Shown here piece by piece: positions 10,431 to 22,992 of a DNA stretch of 54,194 bases (position 1 is its first letter; every line of letters starts with the position of its first letter). A program made the translations under genes and the position numbers. The notes beneath the pieces are model-generated. The model did no database searches. It saw nothing but the letters and a program-made list of their open reading frames with translations, and was not told the origin of the DNA. The stretch is from Gammaproteobacteria bacterium (GTDB lineage Bacteria > Pseudomonadota > Gammaproteobacteria > Steroidobacterales > Steroidobacteraceae). The stretch covers positions 1 to 54,194 of the forward strand of contig JAQGOG010000165.1 in the NCBI GenBank assembly GCA_028293765.1, in the 5' to 3' direction.

Positions 10431-11125
10431 CAGCGCGGCAACTGCGGTTCGGCGAGCGCGGGCTCGTAGCGATGGTCATGACGAATCACCTTAGGCACCA
10501 ACACACGCGGGGTGATGCTGACGGGCTGGTACACGACGCGTTTCTTCTCGTTGTCGTACTTCACTTCGACGTTACCGATCAGCGGGAAGTCCTTACGGAA
10601 CGGATGCCCGATGAACCCATAGTCCGTCAAAATGCGGCGCAGATCGGGATGCCCTCTGAAGAGAATGCCGAACAGGTCGAACGCCTCGCGCTCGAACCAG
10701 TTCGCGCCGGCCCACACGTCGACTACGGAGTCGACCACAGGCTCCTGTGTGTCGGGGCACTTCACGCGCAGCCGCAGGCGCTGGTTGTTAGTGATCGACA
10801 GAAGGTTGTAAGTGACGCCGAAGCGGCCCGCCATGTCGGGATCCGGCGTATCCAGGCGCGCGACCCTGCCGCGGCTGAAGCCCGAACGGGTGGCGCTGGA
10901 GGTCTGCCATTCATCGCGGCCATAGTGCAGGTAGTCGACACCCGCCAGGTCCATGAGCATCTCGAACTTCAGCTCAGGAGCGTCCCGCAAAGTGCGGCCG
11001 ACGGTAAGAAGATTGGCCGCATCGACCTCGTAGGCGACTTCCGCGGCAAGCGACGGCAAGCGCCGCACGCCATCCTTGAATTGCGCCTCAACTATGAGCG
11101 CCAGGGCCTCGACCCGCTCGTTCAC
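10430..11125 (-). CDS. nuoC: NADH-quinone oxidoreductase subunit C (30-kDa type)
   Basis: A peripheral scaffold subunit of complex I. The 231 residues include the signature [31 protein letters not shown] (about residues 144-174) followed by [10 protein letters not shown]. The start is GTG with AGGAGA about 9 bases upstream. It lies 12 bases after nuoB and overlaps nuoD by one base. The C-terminal tail is somewhat extended and basic. Confidence 0.96.
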   Translation of the reverse strand: MNERVEALALIVEAQFKDGVRRLPSLAAEVAYEVDAANLLTVGRTLRDAPELKFEMLMDLAGVDYLHYGRDEWQTSSATRSGFSRGRVARLDTPDPDMAGRFGVTYNLLSITNNQRLRLRVKCPDTQEPVVDSVVDVWAGANWFEREAFDLFGILFRGHPDLRRILTDYGFIGHPFRKDFPLIGNVEVKYDNEKKRVVYQPVSITPRVLVPKVIRHDHRYEPALAEPQLPR

Positions 11126-11137
11126 TGTGGGTATCTC

Positions 11138-11698
11138 CTACCTGGAAATCGTGCTGGTGCGCTCGATTTTCTTCTGCAGCTGGATGATGCCGTAGACGAG
11201 CGCTTCCGCTGTCGGAGGACAGCCGGGGACATAGATATCGACGGGCACGATGCGGTCGCACCCGCGCACCACCGCGTAAGAGTAATGGTAGTAGCCGCCG
11301 CCATTAGCACAGGAACCCATCGAAATGACCCAGCGCGGCTCGGCCATCTGGTCGTACACCTTGCGCAGCGCCGGAGCCATCTTATTGACCAGGGTGCCAG
11401 CGACGATCATCACATCCGACTGCCGCGGGCTCGGACGAAACACGACGCCGAACCGGTCGAGGTCATACCTCGAAGCCCCGGCGTGCATCATTTCCACAGC
11501 GCAGCACGCAAGTCCGAAGGTCATCGGCCAAAGCGAGCCCGTACGGGCCCAGTTCGAGAGACTGTCGAATTGTGTTGTGACGAAGCCCCGCTGCGCGAAC
11601 GTATCCGCCGCCGCGTTCTCAGCCGACCTTGCATCCGCCGTTGAGCGCTCGGTGACTCCAACGGTCTGCGCCCCAGCATCAGGCGTATTCAATCCCAC
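11138..11698 (-). CDS. nuoB: NADH-quinone oxidoreductase subunit B (cluster N2)
   Basis: The subunit holding the terminal 4Fe-4S cluster N2 that reduces quinone. With the start at GTG 11698 the ligands are C65-C66 ([10 protein letters not shown]), C130 (GSCANGGG) and C160 ([13 protein letters not shown]). This GTG has AAAGGAG 7 bases upstream and overlaps the 3' end of nuoA by 10 bases. A TTG two codons later (TTGA overlap with the nuoA stop) is the alternative. The open frame extends to 11917, but that stretch is nuoA sequence in another frame. Confidence 0.95.
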   Translation of the reverse strand: MGLNTPDAGAQTVGVTERSTADARSAENAAADTFAQRGFVTTQFDSLSNWARTGSLWPMTFGLACCAVEMMHAGASRYDLDRFGVVFRPSPRQSDVMIVAGTLVNKMAPALRKVYDQMAEPRWVISMGSCANGGGYYHYSYAVVRGCDRIVPVDIYVPGCPPTAEALVYGIIQLQKKIERTSTISR

Positions 11699-12057
11699 TC
11701 GAGCGCTCCTTTCTTCCACTCGTAGATGAACCCCACGATGAGGATGCCGAGGAAGATTGCCATCGCAACGAGACCGAAAGACCCAAGCTTGCCGAGCGCC
11801 ACGGCCCACGGAAACAGGAAGGCGATCTCCAGATCGAACACGATGAAGAGGATCGCGACGAGGTAGTACCGCACGTCGAATTTCATGCGGCTGTCTTCGA
11901 AGGCCTCGAAGCCGCACTCATACGGTGAGAGCTTCGCGGGATCGTTGCGATTCCGCGAGGAAAAGCGGCCCAGCACGCTGCCCAACGTGAGCAGCAGCCC
12001 CGCCAGCGCCGTGGCGATGACGAGAAAGATCAGGATCGGCAGGTAGTTCGATAACAT
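11689..12057 (-). CDS. nuoA: NADH-quinone oxidoreductase subunit A
   Basis: The first gene of the operon: a 122-residue, three-helix membrane subunit. It carries the conserved loop [36 protein letters not shown] (about residues 42-77), whose cysteine lies near the quinone channel. The start is ATG at 12057, just downstream of the near-palindrome CGTTTCGGAAACG (12065-12077, minus strand). A terminator-like hairpin sits about 40 bases upstream. Confidence 0.96.
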   Translation of the reverse strand: MLSNYLPILIFLVIATALAGLLLTLGSVLGRFSSRNRNDPAKLSPYECGFEAFEDSRMKFDVRYYLVAILFIVFDLEIAFLFPWAVALGKLGSFGLVAMAIFLGILIVGFIYEWKKGALEWD

Positions 12058-12095
12058 CGATTAGCGTTTCCGAAACGGGGACACGCACAGCAAAA

Positions 12096-12122
12096 GGGAC
12101 AGATCGTCTCACGACCTGCCCC
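12096..12122 (-). terminator. Terminator-like hairpin between tRNA-Leu and nuoA
   Basis: On the minus strand a 12-bp stem (GGGGCAGGTCGT with ACGATCTGTCCC, two G-U pairs) closes a 3-base loop GAG and is followed by TTTT. It ends the secG/tRNA-Leu transcript or acts as an attenuator in the nuo leader, because it lies only about 40 bases before the nuoA start codon. A TACAAT hexamer (12191-12196, minus strand) upstream of it is a possible -10 box without a good -35. Confidence 0.6.
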
Positions 12123-12214
12123 CTTATCAATTTGGCTGAAAGTCCCTTGTCGGCGCTTCCAGCTACAGATCACTCGCTTCCAATCCAGCGATTGTAGCAG
12201 CGCTGATCACGATT

Positions 12215-12299
12215 TGGTGCGGACGGGGAGACTCGAACTCCCACACCTTTCGGCGCTAGCCCCTCAAGCTAGTGTGTCTACCAATTCCACCACGTCCGC
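12215..12299 (-). tRNA. tRNA-Leu (anticodon GAG)
   Basis: The minus strand folds as an 85-nt class II tRNA. The acceptor stem GCGGACG pairs with CGTCCGC, followed by A and an encoded CCA. The D-arm has GGTGGAATTGGTAGAC, the anticodon stem CTAGC/GCTAG encloses the loop TTGAGGG (anticodon GAG), there is a variable arm, and the T-arm is GGGAG-TTCGAGT-CTCCC. It lies 31 bases after secG, the same neighbour as E. coli leuU, and is probably co-transcribed with it. Confidence 0.97.
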
Positions 12300-12330
12300 A
12301 GCGTTCAAATTTTGAGTTTTCTCGAGGTCG

Positions 12331-12741
12331 CTACTTCTGCGGCTCCGGCGCCGGCTGCGGCGGAGTAGAGGCAGGAGCAGCGGGCGGGGGAGCCGGAACC
12401 GGCGCGGTCGTCGGCGCCGGAGAAGGCACACCCGGACGCGCGTTGCTCGGAGCCGGCGGCGTCTTGCTCTCACTCACCTCATCGAGAATCGTCTTCGGCG
12501 GCGCCGCTACGCGCGTGCCCATATAGGCGAGCGCCAGGCTGTTGAGCATGAAGATCGCCGCAAAAATCGCCGTGGCGCGCGACAGCGCCGTGCTGGCACC
12601 CCGCGCTCCGAAAACAGTGCCCGAAGCGCCCGCGCCGAAGCCGGCTCCGGCATCGGCCCCCTTGCCGCGCTGAAGCAGCACAAGGGCGATGATCGCCAGC
12701 GACGAGAACACCTGAACTATGGTCAATATCACGCGCAACAT
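12331..12741 (-). CDS. secG: Preprotein translocase subunit SecG
   Basis: An accessory subunit of the SecYEG protein-export channel. The 136 residues start MLRVILTIVQVFSSLAIIALVLLQRGKGADAG: a first transmembrane helix, the conserved cytoplasmic LLQRGKGA-GAGFG region, and a second helix (about residues 53-73). The C-terminal ~50 residues are a Pro/Ala-rich tail not needed for the fold. The open frame extends 41 codons upstream to 12864, but that part overlaps tpiA and is not SecG-like, so the ATG at 12741 was chosen. Confidence 0.95.
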   Translation of the reverse strand: MLRVILTIVQVFSSLAIIALVLLQRGKGADAGAGFGAGASGTVFGARGASTALSRATAIFAAIFMLNSLALAYMGTRVAAPPKTILDEVSESKTPPAPSNARPGVPSPAPTTAPVPAPPPAAPASTPPQPAPEPQK

Positions 12742-12754
12742 AAAAGAGGTCCGC

Positions 12755-13513
12755 TCATCCCGGGCCGGCCGCGGCCAGGATCGCCAGAAATTCATCCGCC
12801 TTGAGTGAGGCGCCCCCGATGAGGCCACCGTCGACGTCGGGCATCGCAAACAGCTCGGCCGCATTCCCGGCCTTCACGCTGCCGCCGTATAGGATCCGCG
12901 TATCGGCCGCGATTCTACCATCCCGAGCCGCGATACGGGCACGGATGAGCGCGTGCACCTCCTGAGCCTGCTCAGGGGTCGCAACGCGTCCCGTTCCGAT
13001 GGCCCATACCGGCTCATAGGCCACCACACCCTGCCCCAGTGCCTCGGGTCCACAAAGCTCCAGCACCACGTCCAGCTGCCGGGTGATCACTTCTGCCGTG
13101 CGGCCCGCTTCACGATCCGACAGCTGCTCACCGACGCAGAGCACCGGAATCAGTGCCTTGGCATGAGCCGCCGCGAACTTCCGGGCGACCTGCTGATCGC
13201 TTTCGCGATAGAGCAGCCGACGCTCCGAGTGTCCGACGAGCACGTACTCGCAACCGACATCTTTCAGCATCGCCGCCGAGACTTCTCCCGTGAAGGCGCC
13301 ATGCGTGTCGGCACAGACATCCTGCCCGCCGAGGCCGATTGCCGTATCCCGCAACATCCGCCCCACTTCCTGCAGGTACACGAACGGCGGACACACGACG
13401 CAGTCGGCGCCCGCGTCGGCCGGATACCGGCTCACGAGCTCCTCGATGAGCCGCGCATTATCGGCGCGCGACCCGTGCATTTTCCAATTTCCCGCAACAA
13501 TGGGACGGCGCAT
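12755..13513 (-). CDS. tpiA: Triosephosphate isomerase
   Basis: Interconverts dihydroxyacetone phosphate and glyceraldehyde 3-phosphate in glycolysis and gluconeogenesis, in the cytoplasm. The 252-residue TIM barrel shows the catalytic Lys11 (NWKMHGS), His95 (VLVGHSERR), Glu167 ([12 protein letters not shown]) and the C-terminal phosphate-binding [12 protein letters not shown] and [10 protein letters not shown]. The start is ATG, beginning [12 protein letters not shown]. It sits 13 bases before secG, as in Pseudomonas. No anomaly was seen. Confidence 0.97.
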   Translation of the reverse strand: MRRPIVAGNWKMHGSRADNARLIEELVSRYPADAGADCVVCPPFVYLQEVGRMLRDTAIGLGGQDVCADTHGAFTGEVSAAMLKDVGCEYVLVGHSERRLLYRESDQQVARKFAAAHAKALIPVLCVGEQLSDREAGRTAEVITRQLDVVLELCGPEALGQGVVAYEPVWAIGTGRVATPEQAQEVHALIRARIAARDGRIAADTRILYGGSVKAGNAAELFAMPDVDGGLIGGASLKADEFLAILAAAGPG

Positions 13514-13600
13514 GGACCGACCTCGAACGGCTCCTCGAGAGCCGCGTGGGCGAAGGGCGGCGGATGATAACGATGCACCCAGGTTGGTGCAACGGGATCG

Positions 13601-14935
13601 TCAGGTGGCGGCTGCCTTCACCACTTCCGCAAGCTCGGTCGCGGCCGATCGGGTGACCTCTTCGCTCCGACCTTCCACCATCACTCGAATCACCGGCTCG
13701 GTGCCCGAGGCTCGCAACACGACCCGGCCGTCGTCGCCCATCCGCTTCTCGATGCGTCGAACCGCGTCCTGTACCGCGGGCACCTTCGAAGGATCGAACC
13801 GCTTCGCCACCTTCACGTTCAGCAGCACTTGCGGAAATTTCAACATTCCCGAGGCGAGCTCGGCAAGCGTGAGCCCCGTCTTTTTCATGACGGCGAGTAC
13901 CTGCAGGGCGCTCACGAGCCCGTCGCCCGTCGTCGTCTTGTCGAGACACAGGATATGCCCCGATGTCTCGCCACCGAGGATGCCGCCCGTTTCGCGCAGG
14001 AGGCCGAGAACATAGCGGTCGCCGACCGCCGCCCGCTGGAACTCGATACCGCTTTCGCGCAGCGCTACCTCGAGGCCGAGATTGCTCATCACCGTGCCTA
14101 CCACGGGTCCGCGCAGCGTCCCTGCCTGTTTGTGCGCTTTGGCGATGACATACAGAAGCTGATCGCCGTCGACCAGGCGACCGAGGTGATCGACCATGAC
14201 GAGCCGGTCGCCGTCGCCGTCGAGGGCCAACCCTACGTTGGCGCGAACGCCGGGAACCGTGAGTTGCAGCAGGTCCGGCGCCATCGAGCCGCACCCGTCG
14301 TTGATGTTGCGGCCGTTCGGTGAGCAGCCGATCGGGACGATCTCGGCTCCCAGGTCCGCCAGTACTCGTGGCGCCACCTTGTAGGCCGCACCGTTGGCGC
14401 AGTCGACAACAATCTTCAGCCCCGTCAGATCCATGCCGTGGGGGACGGTGGAAGCGCAGAACTCCTGGTAATGCGTCCGCGACCTGTCGACTCGCGTTGC
14501 GCGGCCGAGGTTGCGCGATGTGCGTGTCACTGGCGGCTGCGCGAGCTCGGCCTCGATACGCTCTTCGAGGTCATCAGAGAGCTTGGCGCCCGTGGCGTCG
14601 AAGAACTTGATGCCGTTGTCGTCGTAGAGGTTGTGCGAGGCGCTGATGACTACGCCGAAATCGCATTCGAAGCGGCGAGTCATGTAGGCGATGCCGGGGG
14701 TGGGCAGCGGGCCGATGAGCATCGCGTTCACGCCGGCCGCCACGAAGCCGGCTTCGAGGGCCGACTCGAACATATAACCCGACACGCGCGTGTCCTTGCC
14801 GATGAGCACCGTGCCGCCGTTAGGAGCGAGCACGCGCGCCACTGCGCTTGCGAGATTCAAAGCGAAGTCCACGGTCATGGGGAGCTCGCCTACGCGACCC
14901 CGCACGCCATCCGTCCCGAAAAACTTGCGTCCCAT
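13601..14935 (-). CDS. glmM: Phosphoglucosamine mutase
   Basis: Converts glucosamine 6-phosphate to glucosamine 1-phosphate for UDP-GlcNAc, peptidoglycan and LPS synthesis. From ATG 14935 the protein is 444 aa. It has the N-terminal KFFGTDGVRG, the phosphoserine loop ISASHN (active serine near residue 100), the metal loop ALDGDGDR and the C-terminal phosphate-binding RASGTEPVIRVM. The chosen ATG has GAGGA upstream and matches the E. coli length. A 12-codon longer open frame exists. It follows folP with a 55-base gap. Confidence 0.97.
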   Translation of the reverse strand: MGRKFFGTDGVRGRVGELPMTVDFALNLASAVARVLAPNGGTVLIGKDTRVSGYMFESALEAGFVAAGVNAMLIGPLPTPGIAYMTRRFECDFGVVISASHNLYDDNGIKFFDATGAKLSDDLEERIEAELAQPPVTRTSRNLGRATRVDRSRTHYQEFCASTVPHGMDLTGLKIVVDCANGAAYKVAPRVLADLGAEIVPIGCSPNGRNINDGCGSMAPDLLQLTVPGVRANVGLALDGDGDRLVMVDHLGRLVDGDQLLYVIAKAHKQAGTLRGPVVGTVMSNLGLEVALRESGIEFQRAAVGDRYVLGLLRETGGILGGETSGHILCLDKTTTGDGLVSALQVLAVMKKTGLTLAELASGMLKFPQVLLNVKVAKRFDPSKVPAVQDAVRRIEKRMGDDGRVVLRASGTEPVIRVMVEGRSEEVTRSAATELAEVVKAAAT

Positions 14936-14990
14936 TTTTTTCCTCGTTTGCGCAGGCATCCGCCTGCTCATCTTCGGCTCTGGGCGTCCC

Positions 14991-15857
14991 CTATCGGGGC
15001 TGCCCGTGCGACGCGTGCGTCGCGCCCCCCGTTACCGCGGCAACCGCTCTCAACGCATCGACTGTCGCCGCCACGTCGTGCGCCCGAATGATCCGGGCGC
15101 CATTCAGCGCCGCAATGACTGCCAGTGCAACACTGCCGTACACCCGCTCCCCGGCTCCGCGGCCGGTCAGCTTGCCCACGATCGACTTGCGCGATAAGCC
15201 GACCAACAGCGGCAGCCCGCCCGCCGTGAGCTCGCCGAGACGGCGCAACAGCTCGAGATTGTGCTCCAGGGTCTTGCCGAAACCGAACCCCGGGTCGATG
15301 ACGATACGATCGGACGACATCCCGGCGGTGCGGCAACTTTGCGCGCGCTCCTCGAGGAATGACTTGACCTCGTTCACGACATCGACATAACTGGGTGCCT
15401 GCTGCATGGTGCGCGGATCACCCTGCATATGCATGAGACACACGGCGCATTCGCTGGCGGCAGCGGCTTCGAGTGCTCCCGGCTCCCTCAATGCCCGCAC
15501 GTCATTGATGAGGCCGGCGCCGGCAGCCGCGGCTCCGCGGATGACCTCCGGCTTACTCGTGTCGACCGAAATGACGACCGGGGTCGCCCGGCGAAGCTGT
15601 TCGATGACCGGCAGGACCCGGCGCAATTCTTCGGCCGCCGGGACCGGAACCGCTCCCGGGCGGGTGGACTCGCCACCGATATCGATGATCGCCGCCCCCT
15701 CCTCGACCAGCCGCAGCGCATGCTCGACCGCGGCCTGCGCGGCCAGGAAGCGCCCCCCATCGGAGAATGAATCGGGCGTGACGTTGAGCACGCCCATGAC
15801 AACAGGAGTGGAGAGATCGAGTGTTTTATCGCCGCAGCGGAGCGTCGCGATCGGCAT
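14991..15857 (-). CDS. folP: Dihydropteroate synthase
   Basis: Joins p-aminobenzoate to the pterin pyrophosphate in folate synthesis; the target of sulfonamides. A TIM-barrel protein of 288 aa starting MPIATLRCGDKTLDLS. It has the pterin-site motifs VMGVLNVTPDSFSDGG (about residues 19-34) and IIDIGGESTRPGA (about 58-70), DPGFGFGKTLEHN and the C-terminal IRAHDVAATVDALR. I chose ATG 15857 (GGGGGG upstream). The longer open frame to 15974 adds 39 residues translated from a dispersed intergenic repeat. Confidence 0.95.
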   Translation of the reverse strand: MPIATLRCGDKTLDLSTPVVMGVLNVTPDSFSDGGRFLAAQAAVEHALRLVEEGAAIIDIGGESTRPGAVPVPAAEELRRVLPVIEQLRRATPVVISVDTSKPEVIRGAAAAGAGLINDVRALREPGALEAAAASECAVCLMHMQGDPRTMQQAPSYVDVVNEVKSFLEERAQSCRTAGMSSDRIVIDPGFGFGKTLEHNLELLRRLGELTAGGLPLLVGLSRKSIVGKLTGRGAGERVYGSVALAVIAALNGARIIRAHDVAATVDALRAVAAVTGGATHASHGQPR

Positions 15858-15891
15858 CAGGCGCCCCCCTTCCGCGAACGAGCTCTCGCCA

Positions 15892-15972
15892 CGGCAACAG
15901 GCCCGCATTTCGCAGGCTGAGGCGCGCTCGCTGACAGCGCCACAGACTGCGCGGCCCGGGCGGCTTTCAGCC
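15892..15972 (-). repeat. Dispersed palindromic intergenic repeat, copy 1 (ftsH-folP)
   Basis: Read on the minus strand, the first 53 bases (15972 to 15920) match the copy at 18593-18645 at about 47 positions, including the block CCCGGGCCGCGCAG and the block TCAGCGAGC. The last 22 bases match the right-hand module GCGAAAAGCGGGCC-GTT of the other copies. The middle CAAAAG/CTTTTG hairpin module seen in other copies is absent. It occupies nearly all of the gap between ftsH and the true folP start. Confidence 0.7.
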
Positions 15973-15980
15973 AATCAACT

Positions 15981-17897
15981 TTAGTGTTGTCCGGCCGGGG
16001 AGCCGATCGTTCCGCCGGCCGCGGGGCCTTCCGTGGGCGACTTCGGCGGCTTGTTGGACAGCGTGTCATCCCATCCGGCCGGGGGCTTAGGCGCCTTGCC
16101 CGACATGATGTCTTTCAGCTGTTCCTCATCGATGGTCTCGTACTTGATGAGCGCATCGGACATGAGGTGCAGCTTGTCGAGCGAGCTGGTCAGGATCTGA
16201 CGCGCGCGCTGATAGTTGCTCTCGATGACCCGGCGCACCTCTTCGTCGATGGCGTGCGCGGTGACGTCCGACACCTGCTTGTGTTGCGTGACGCTGCGGC
16301 CGAGGAAAACCTCACCCGAATCCTCGGAATACGTGAGAGGTCCGAGTTTGTCCGACAGGCCCCACTTCGTGACCATGTTGCGCGCCAGATCCGTCGCACG
16401 CTCGATGTCGTTCGAGGCACCGGTGGTGACCGACTCCGGCCCGAAGATCAGCTCTTCGGCGATACGGCCGCCAAACAGAGTCGCGATGGCGCTTTCGAGA
16501 CGGCGCTTCGAGAAGCTGTAGCGGTCCTGCTCCGGCAGGAACTGCGTAACACCCAACGCGCGGCCGCGGGGGATGATCGTGACCTTGTAGACGGGATCGT
16601 GCTCGGGGACGGTCATGCCGACGATGGCGTGGCCGGCCTCGTGATAGGCCGTCATGCGCTTCTCAGCCTCGCTCATCACCATGGAGCGCCGCTCGGCGCC
16701 CATCATGATCTTGTCCTTCGCGCGCTCGAACTCGTCCATGCCGACCATGCGCTTGTTGGCGCGGGCGGCGAACAAAGCGGCCTCGTTCACGAGGTTCGCG
16801 AGATCGGCGCCGGAGAAGCCAGGCGTGCCGCGGGCGATGTATCCCGGCTTCACGTCATCGTTCAGCGGTACGCGCCGCATGTGGACACGCAGGATCTGCT
16901 CACGGCCGCGCACATCGGGGAGTGGGACGACGACCTGGCGGTCGAAGCGGCCCGGGCGCAGCAGTGCCGGGTCGAGCACGTCCGGCCGGTTCGTGGCGGC
17001 GATGACGATGATGCCCTCGTTGCCTTCGAAGCCGTCCATCTCGACCAGCAGCTGATTCAGGGTCTGCTCACGCTCATCGTGACCGCCACCGAGACCGGCG
17101 CCGCGATGGCGGCCGACAGCATCGATTTCGTCGATGAAGATGATGCAGGGGGCGTGCTTCTTCGCCTGCTCGAACATGTCGCGCACGCGGGAGGCGCCGA
17201 CACCGACGAACATCTCGACGAAGTCCGAGCCCGAGATAGTGAAGAAGGGCACTTTCGCTTCGCCCGCGATGGCGCGCGCGAGCAGGGTCTTGCCCGTGCC
17301 GGGCGAGCCCACCATGAGGACCCCCTTGGGGATCTTGCCGCCGAGCTTCTGGAACTTGCCCGGGTCTTTCAGGAAGTCGACGATCTCGGACACTTCCTGC
17401 TTGGCTTCATCGACACCGGCGACGTCCGCAAAAGTGACGTTCACCTGGTCCTCGCCGAGCAGCCTTGCCCGGCTCTTACCGAAGGACATAGCCCCCCGGC
17501 CACCGGAGGCGCCCTGCATCTGCCGCAACATGTAGACGAATACGAGGATCAGCAGCAGCGCCGGCGCGAGTTGCAGCAGCAGCTGCGCGAGGAAGTTCGG
17601 CTGCTTCGGCGGGCGGCCCTCGATGGCGACATTCGCTTTCTGCAGCGCCCCGATCAGGGCCGTGTAATCCGTTTCCGGATTGAAGGCCTTGAATTGGGTC
17701 TTGTCCTTGCGGGAGCCGTAGATCATCTCCCCCTGGAGCACGACGGAATCCACTCGATTCGCTTTCACGTCATCGAGGAAGGTGGAGTAACGCACCTCTT
17801 CCGGCTGGCCCACGGTCGGCATGTAGCGGCTGAAGACCGCCAACAGCACGAGCACGATGACCACCCAGAGTAAGATGTTTTTTGTCAAATCGTTCAA
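15981..17897 (-). CDS. ftsH: ATP-dependent zinc metalloprotease FtsH
   Basis: A membrane-anchored AAA+ protease that degrades misfolded membrane proteins, the heat-shock sigma factor and LpxC. The 638 residues show a first membrane helix (about 8-23), a periplasmic domain, a second helix (about 105-125), Walker A GSPGTGKT (197-204), Walker B IIFIDEID (252-259), a second-region-of-homology motif [20 protein letters not shown] (301-320) and the zinc motif HEAGH (419-423). The C-terminus is Pro/Gly-rich. It follows rlmE by 46 bases, the usual pairing. Confidence 0.98.
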   Translation of the reverse strand: MNDLTKNILLWVVIVLVLLAVFSRYMPTVGQPEEVRYSTFLDDVKANRVDSVVLQGEMIYGSRKDKTQFKAFNPETDYTALIGALQKANVAIEGRPPKQPNFLAQLLLQLAPALLLILVFVYMLRQMQGASGGRGAMSFGKSRARLLGEDQVNVTFADVAGVDEAKQEVSEIVDFLKDPGKFQKLGGKIPKGVLMVGSPGTGKTLLARAIAGEAKVPFFTISGSDFVEMFVGVGASRVRDMFEQAKKHAPCIIFIDEIDAVGRHRGAGLGGGHDEREQTLNQLLVEMDGFEGNEGIIVIAATNRPDVLDPALLRPGRFDRQVVVPLPDVRGREQILRVHMRRVPLNDDVKPGYIARGTPGFSGADLANLVNEAALFAARANKRMVGMDEFERAKDKIMMGAERRSMVMSEAEKRMTAYHEAGHAIVGMTVPEHDPVYKVTIIPRGRALGVTQFLPEQDRYSFSKRRLESAIATLFGGRIAEELIFGPESVTTGASNDIERATDLARNMVTKWGLSDKLGPLTYSEDSGEVFLGRSVTQHKQVSDVTAHAIDEEVRRVIESNYQRARQILTSSLDKLHLMSDALIKYETIDEEQLKDIMSGKAPKPPAGWDDTLSNKPPKSPTEGPAAGGTIGSPAGQH

Positions 17898-17943
17898 AGC
17901 GTCAGACCTCTATAGAGGACGGTGAGGCGTGCTTAAAAGCAAC

Positions 17944-18570
17944 CTACACCAGAAGAAAGTCCATGGCCAGCAAATACATCTCGGCGCTCCGGGCCCGGGA
18001 AGCCTCAGGTTTCAGCAGCTTCACCCGGGTGAACTTGCTGCGCGCCGCCTTGACCAGCTCCTGGAAGCCGGCCCCCTGGAAGACCTTGATCAGGGCGTTG
18101 CCGTGGTGCTTCAAGACCCGTGCGGACATATCGAGCGCCAGCTCCCCGAGAAAGGCGGACTTTGGATGGTCGATCACGTCCATCCCGCTCATATTCGGCG
18201 CCATATCCGACAGCACCACGTCCACCGTCCGGTCCGGCAGGAGCGCCAGGATCCGGTTGAAGACCTCTTCCTCGCGGAAGTCCCCCTGAATGAACTCCAC
18301 CCCGGTGATTCCCGGCATCTCGAGGATGTCCGTCGCAAGCACCCGCCCCTTGTGGCCGACCTTACGGCGGGCGTACTGGCTCCACGCGCCGGGAGCCGAG
18401 CCCAGGTCCAGGCAAAACTGCCCGGGCTTGAGCAGACGCTCACGCTGGTCGATCTCCTCGAGCTTGAAGACCGCCCGCGAGCGCCAGCCCCCGGCCCAGG
18501 CGCGCTTCACGAAGGGATCCGAGAAATGCTCGTGAAGCCACTGACGGCTGCTTTTCGAACGCCGAGTCAT
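17944..18570 (-). CDS. rlmE: 23S rRNA 2'-O-methyltransferase (U2552)
   Basis: Methylates the ribose of U2552 in the 23S rRNA A-loop using S-adenosylmethionine, a late step in 50S assembly. The 208 residues show the Rossmann SAM motif CLDLGSAPGAWSQYA (about 53-67) and VVLSDMAPNMSG (about 118-129). The Lys near 33-38 and the conserved C-terminal Lys and Glu of the K-D-K-E tetrad are plausible. The start is ATG, beginning MTRRSKSSRQWL. It is heat-shock regulated with ftsH in E. coli. It diverges from yhbY. Confidence 0.95.
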   Translation of the reverse strand: MTRRSKSSRQWLHEHFSDPFVKRAWAGGWRSRAVFKLEEIDQRERLLKPGQFCLDLGSAPGAWSQYARRKVGHKGRVLATDILEMPGITGVEFIQGDFREEEVFNRILALLPDRTVDVVLSDMAPNMSGMDVIDHPKSAFLGELALDMSARVLKHHGNALIKVFQGAGFQELVKAARSKFTRVKLLKPEASRARSAEMYLLAMDFLLV

Positions 18571-18592
18571 GGGCTTTGTTCCCTTCCCGCTG

Positions 18593-18715
18593 GGCTGAAC
18601 GGCGCCCGGGCCGCGCAGGCTGCGGCGCTTTCAGCGAGCACGCCTGGAGCCGTTGCGACACGCGGGCTGGGCGCCCCCAGCAAAAGGCGCGGCCTTTGCG
18701 CGCGAAAAGCGGGCC
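18593..18715 (+). repeat. Dispersed palindromic intergenic repeat, copy 2 (rlmE-yhbY, most complete)
   Basis: It carries all three modules: the left block starting GGCTGAACGGCGCCCGGG and containing CGCTTTCAGCGAGC; the middle hairpin GCAAAAGGCGCGGCCTTTGC (18680-18699); and the right block GCGAAAAGCGGGCCGGTT (18702-18719). The left 53 bases are about 89 percent identical to the copy before folP. It fills the divergent rlmE/yhbY promoter region, so it may carry or insulate promoter signals. Confidence 0.7.
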
Positions 18716-18754
18716 GGTTCGCGTGGTGGACAAGCGTTCATTTACACTCTCTCA

Positions 18755-19111
18755 ATGGATAAAAAACCTGCCATTACCGCACCCGCCGGCGCGCAGAGCC
18801 CGGCCGCTCCTGAGCTCTCCGAAAAGCAGCGCCGGCATCTTCGGGGCCTCGCCCACCCCCTGAGCCCGGTCATCCGTCTCGGCAAGGACGGCCTGACCGA
18901 GGCCGTGGCCAAGGAGACCGTTCGTGCACTACACGATCACGAGCTCATCAAGGTGAAAGCCCCGGGTGGCGGCGGCGATCGCGAAACCCGGGACACCCTG
19001 TTCACCGAGCTTGCGCAACGCACCAGCAGCGCGCTGGTGCACCGTATCGGCAATGTCGCCGTTCTTTATCGTCCGCGCACGGGCCTGCCGCGCATTCTTA
19101 TCCCGGACTGA
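18755..19111 (+). CDS. yhbY: Ribosome assembly RNA-binding protein YhbY (CRM domain)
   Basis: A 118-residue protein with a single CRM (CRS1/YhbY) RNA-binding domain: LSEKQRRHLRGLAHPLSPVIRLGKDGLTE near residues 20-48, then HELIKVKAP and the GxxG-like segment. YhbY associates with pre-50S ribosomal particles, which fits rlmE next door. I chose ATG 18755 (MDKKPAIT). The longer open frame from 18653 would translate part of the dispersed repeat. The N-terminal 18 residues are Ala/Pro-rich. It is convergent with greA. Confidence 0.94.
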   Translation: MDKKPAITAPAGAQSPAAPELSEKQRRHLRGLAHPLSPVIRLGKDGLTEAVAKETVRALHDHELIKVKAPGGGGDRETRDTLFTELAQRTSSALVHRIGNVAVLYRPRTGLPRILIPD

Positions 19112-19138
19112 GTGCGCCGGCGCGCGCTGGGTGGGGCG

Positions 19139-19611
19139 CTATTCGTACTTCACGGCCACGATCTCGTACGACCGGATGCCACCCGGCGCAGTCACATCCA
19201 CCACATCGCCCTCGGACTTCCCGACCAAGGCCCGGGCGATGGGAGAAGTGATCGAGATCCGGCCGGCGCGGATGTCTGCCTCGTCCTCGCCTACTACCTG
19301 GTAGACGACGCGGTGGACATCATCCTGGTCTTCGAGCTCGACCACGGCGCCGAATACGACTTTGCCGGTGTTCGTGAGCTTCGACGTGTCGATGACCTCC
19401 GCGGTGGAAAGCTTCGCTTCGATTTCCCCGATACGGCCTTCGATGAAGCCCTGCTGCTCGCGCGCGGCGTGGTATTCCGCGTTCTCGGACAAGTCGCCGT
19501 GCGCGCGGGCTTCGGCGATCGCCTTGATGACGTTGGGCCGCGCTTCGGTCTTGAGCCGTTTGAGCTCAGCGCGCAGCGCCTCGGCGCCACGCATTGTCAT
19601 GGGGGTGCGTT

Positions 19612-19615
<4 letters not shown>
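19139..19615 (-). CDS. greA: Transcription elongation factor GreA
   Basis: Rescues backtracked RNA polymerase by stimulating transcript cleavage through the secondary channel. The 158 residues have the N-terminal coiled coil with the acidic tip ([23 protein letters not shown], about 40-62) and the C-terminal FKBP-like domain ending [25 protein letters not shown]. The start ATG overlaps the carB stop (ATGA), so it is translated from the carAB message, the arrangement seen in pseudomonads. Confidence 0.97.
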
Positions 19616-22839
<3,224 letters not shown>

Positions 22840-22992
22840 TTTTCAGTCAGGCATGATCTAAGCGGACAGGGTCGAATCGTGACGCCGCGCAACTGGGCGT
22901 GCGAAGCTCGCGCTCACACCACCGCCACAGTCCTTTGCGACGCGAACCGAAGCATCTCGAGCTCCGGCCAGCGCTTGTCGTAAAATCGCGCG

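Noticed and set aside
15984..17873. 629-codon plus-strand ORF opposite ftsH
   Set aside because: Antisense shadow with no recognisable domain. ftsH is complete and well conserved.
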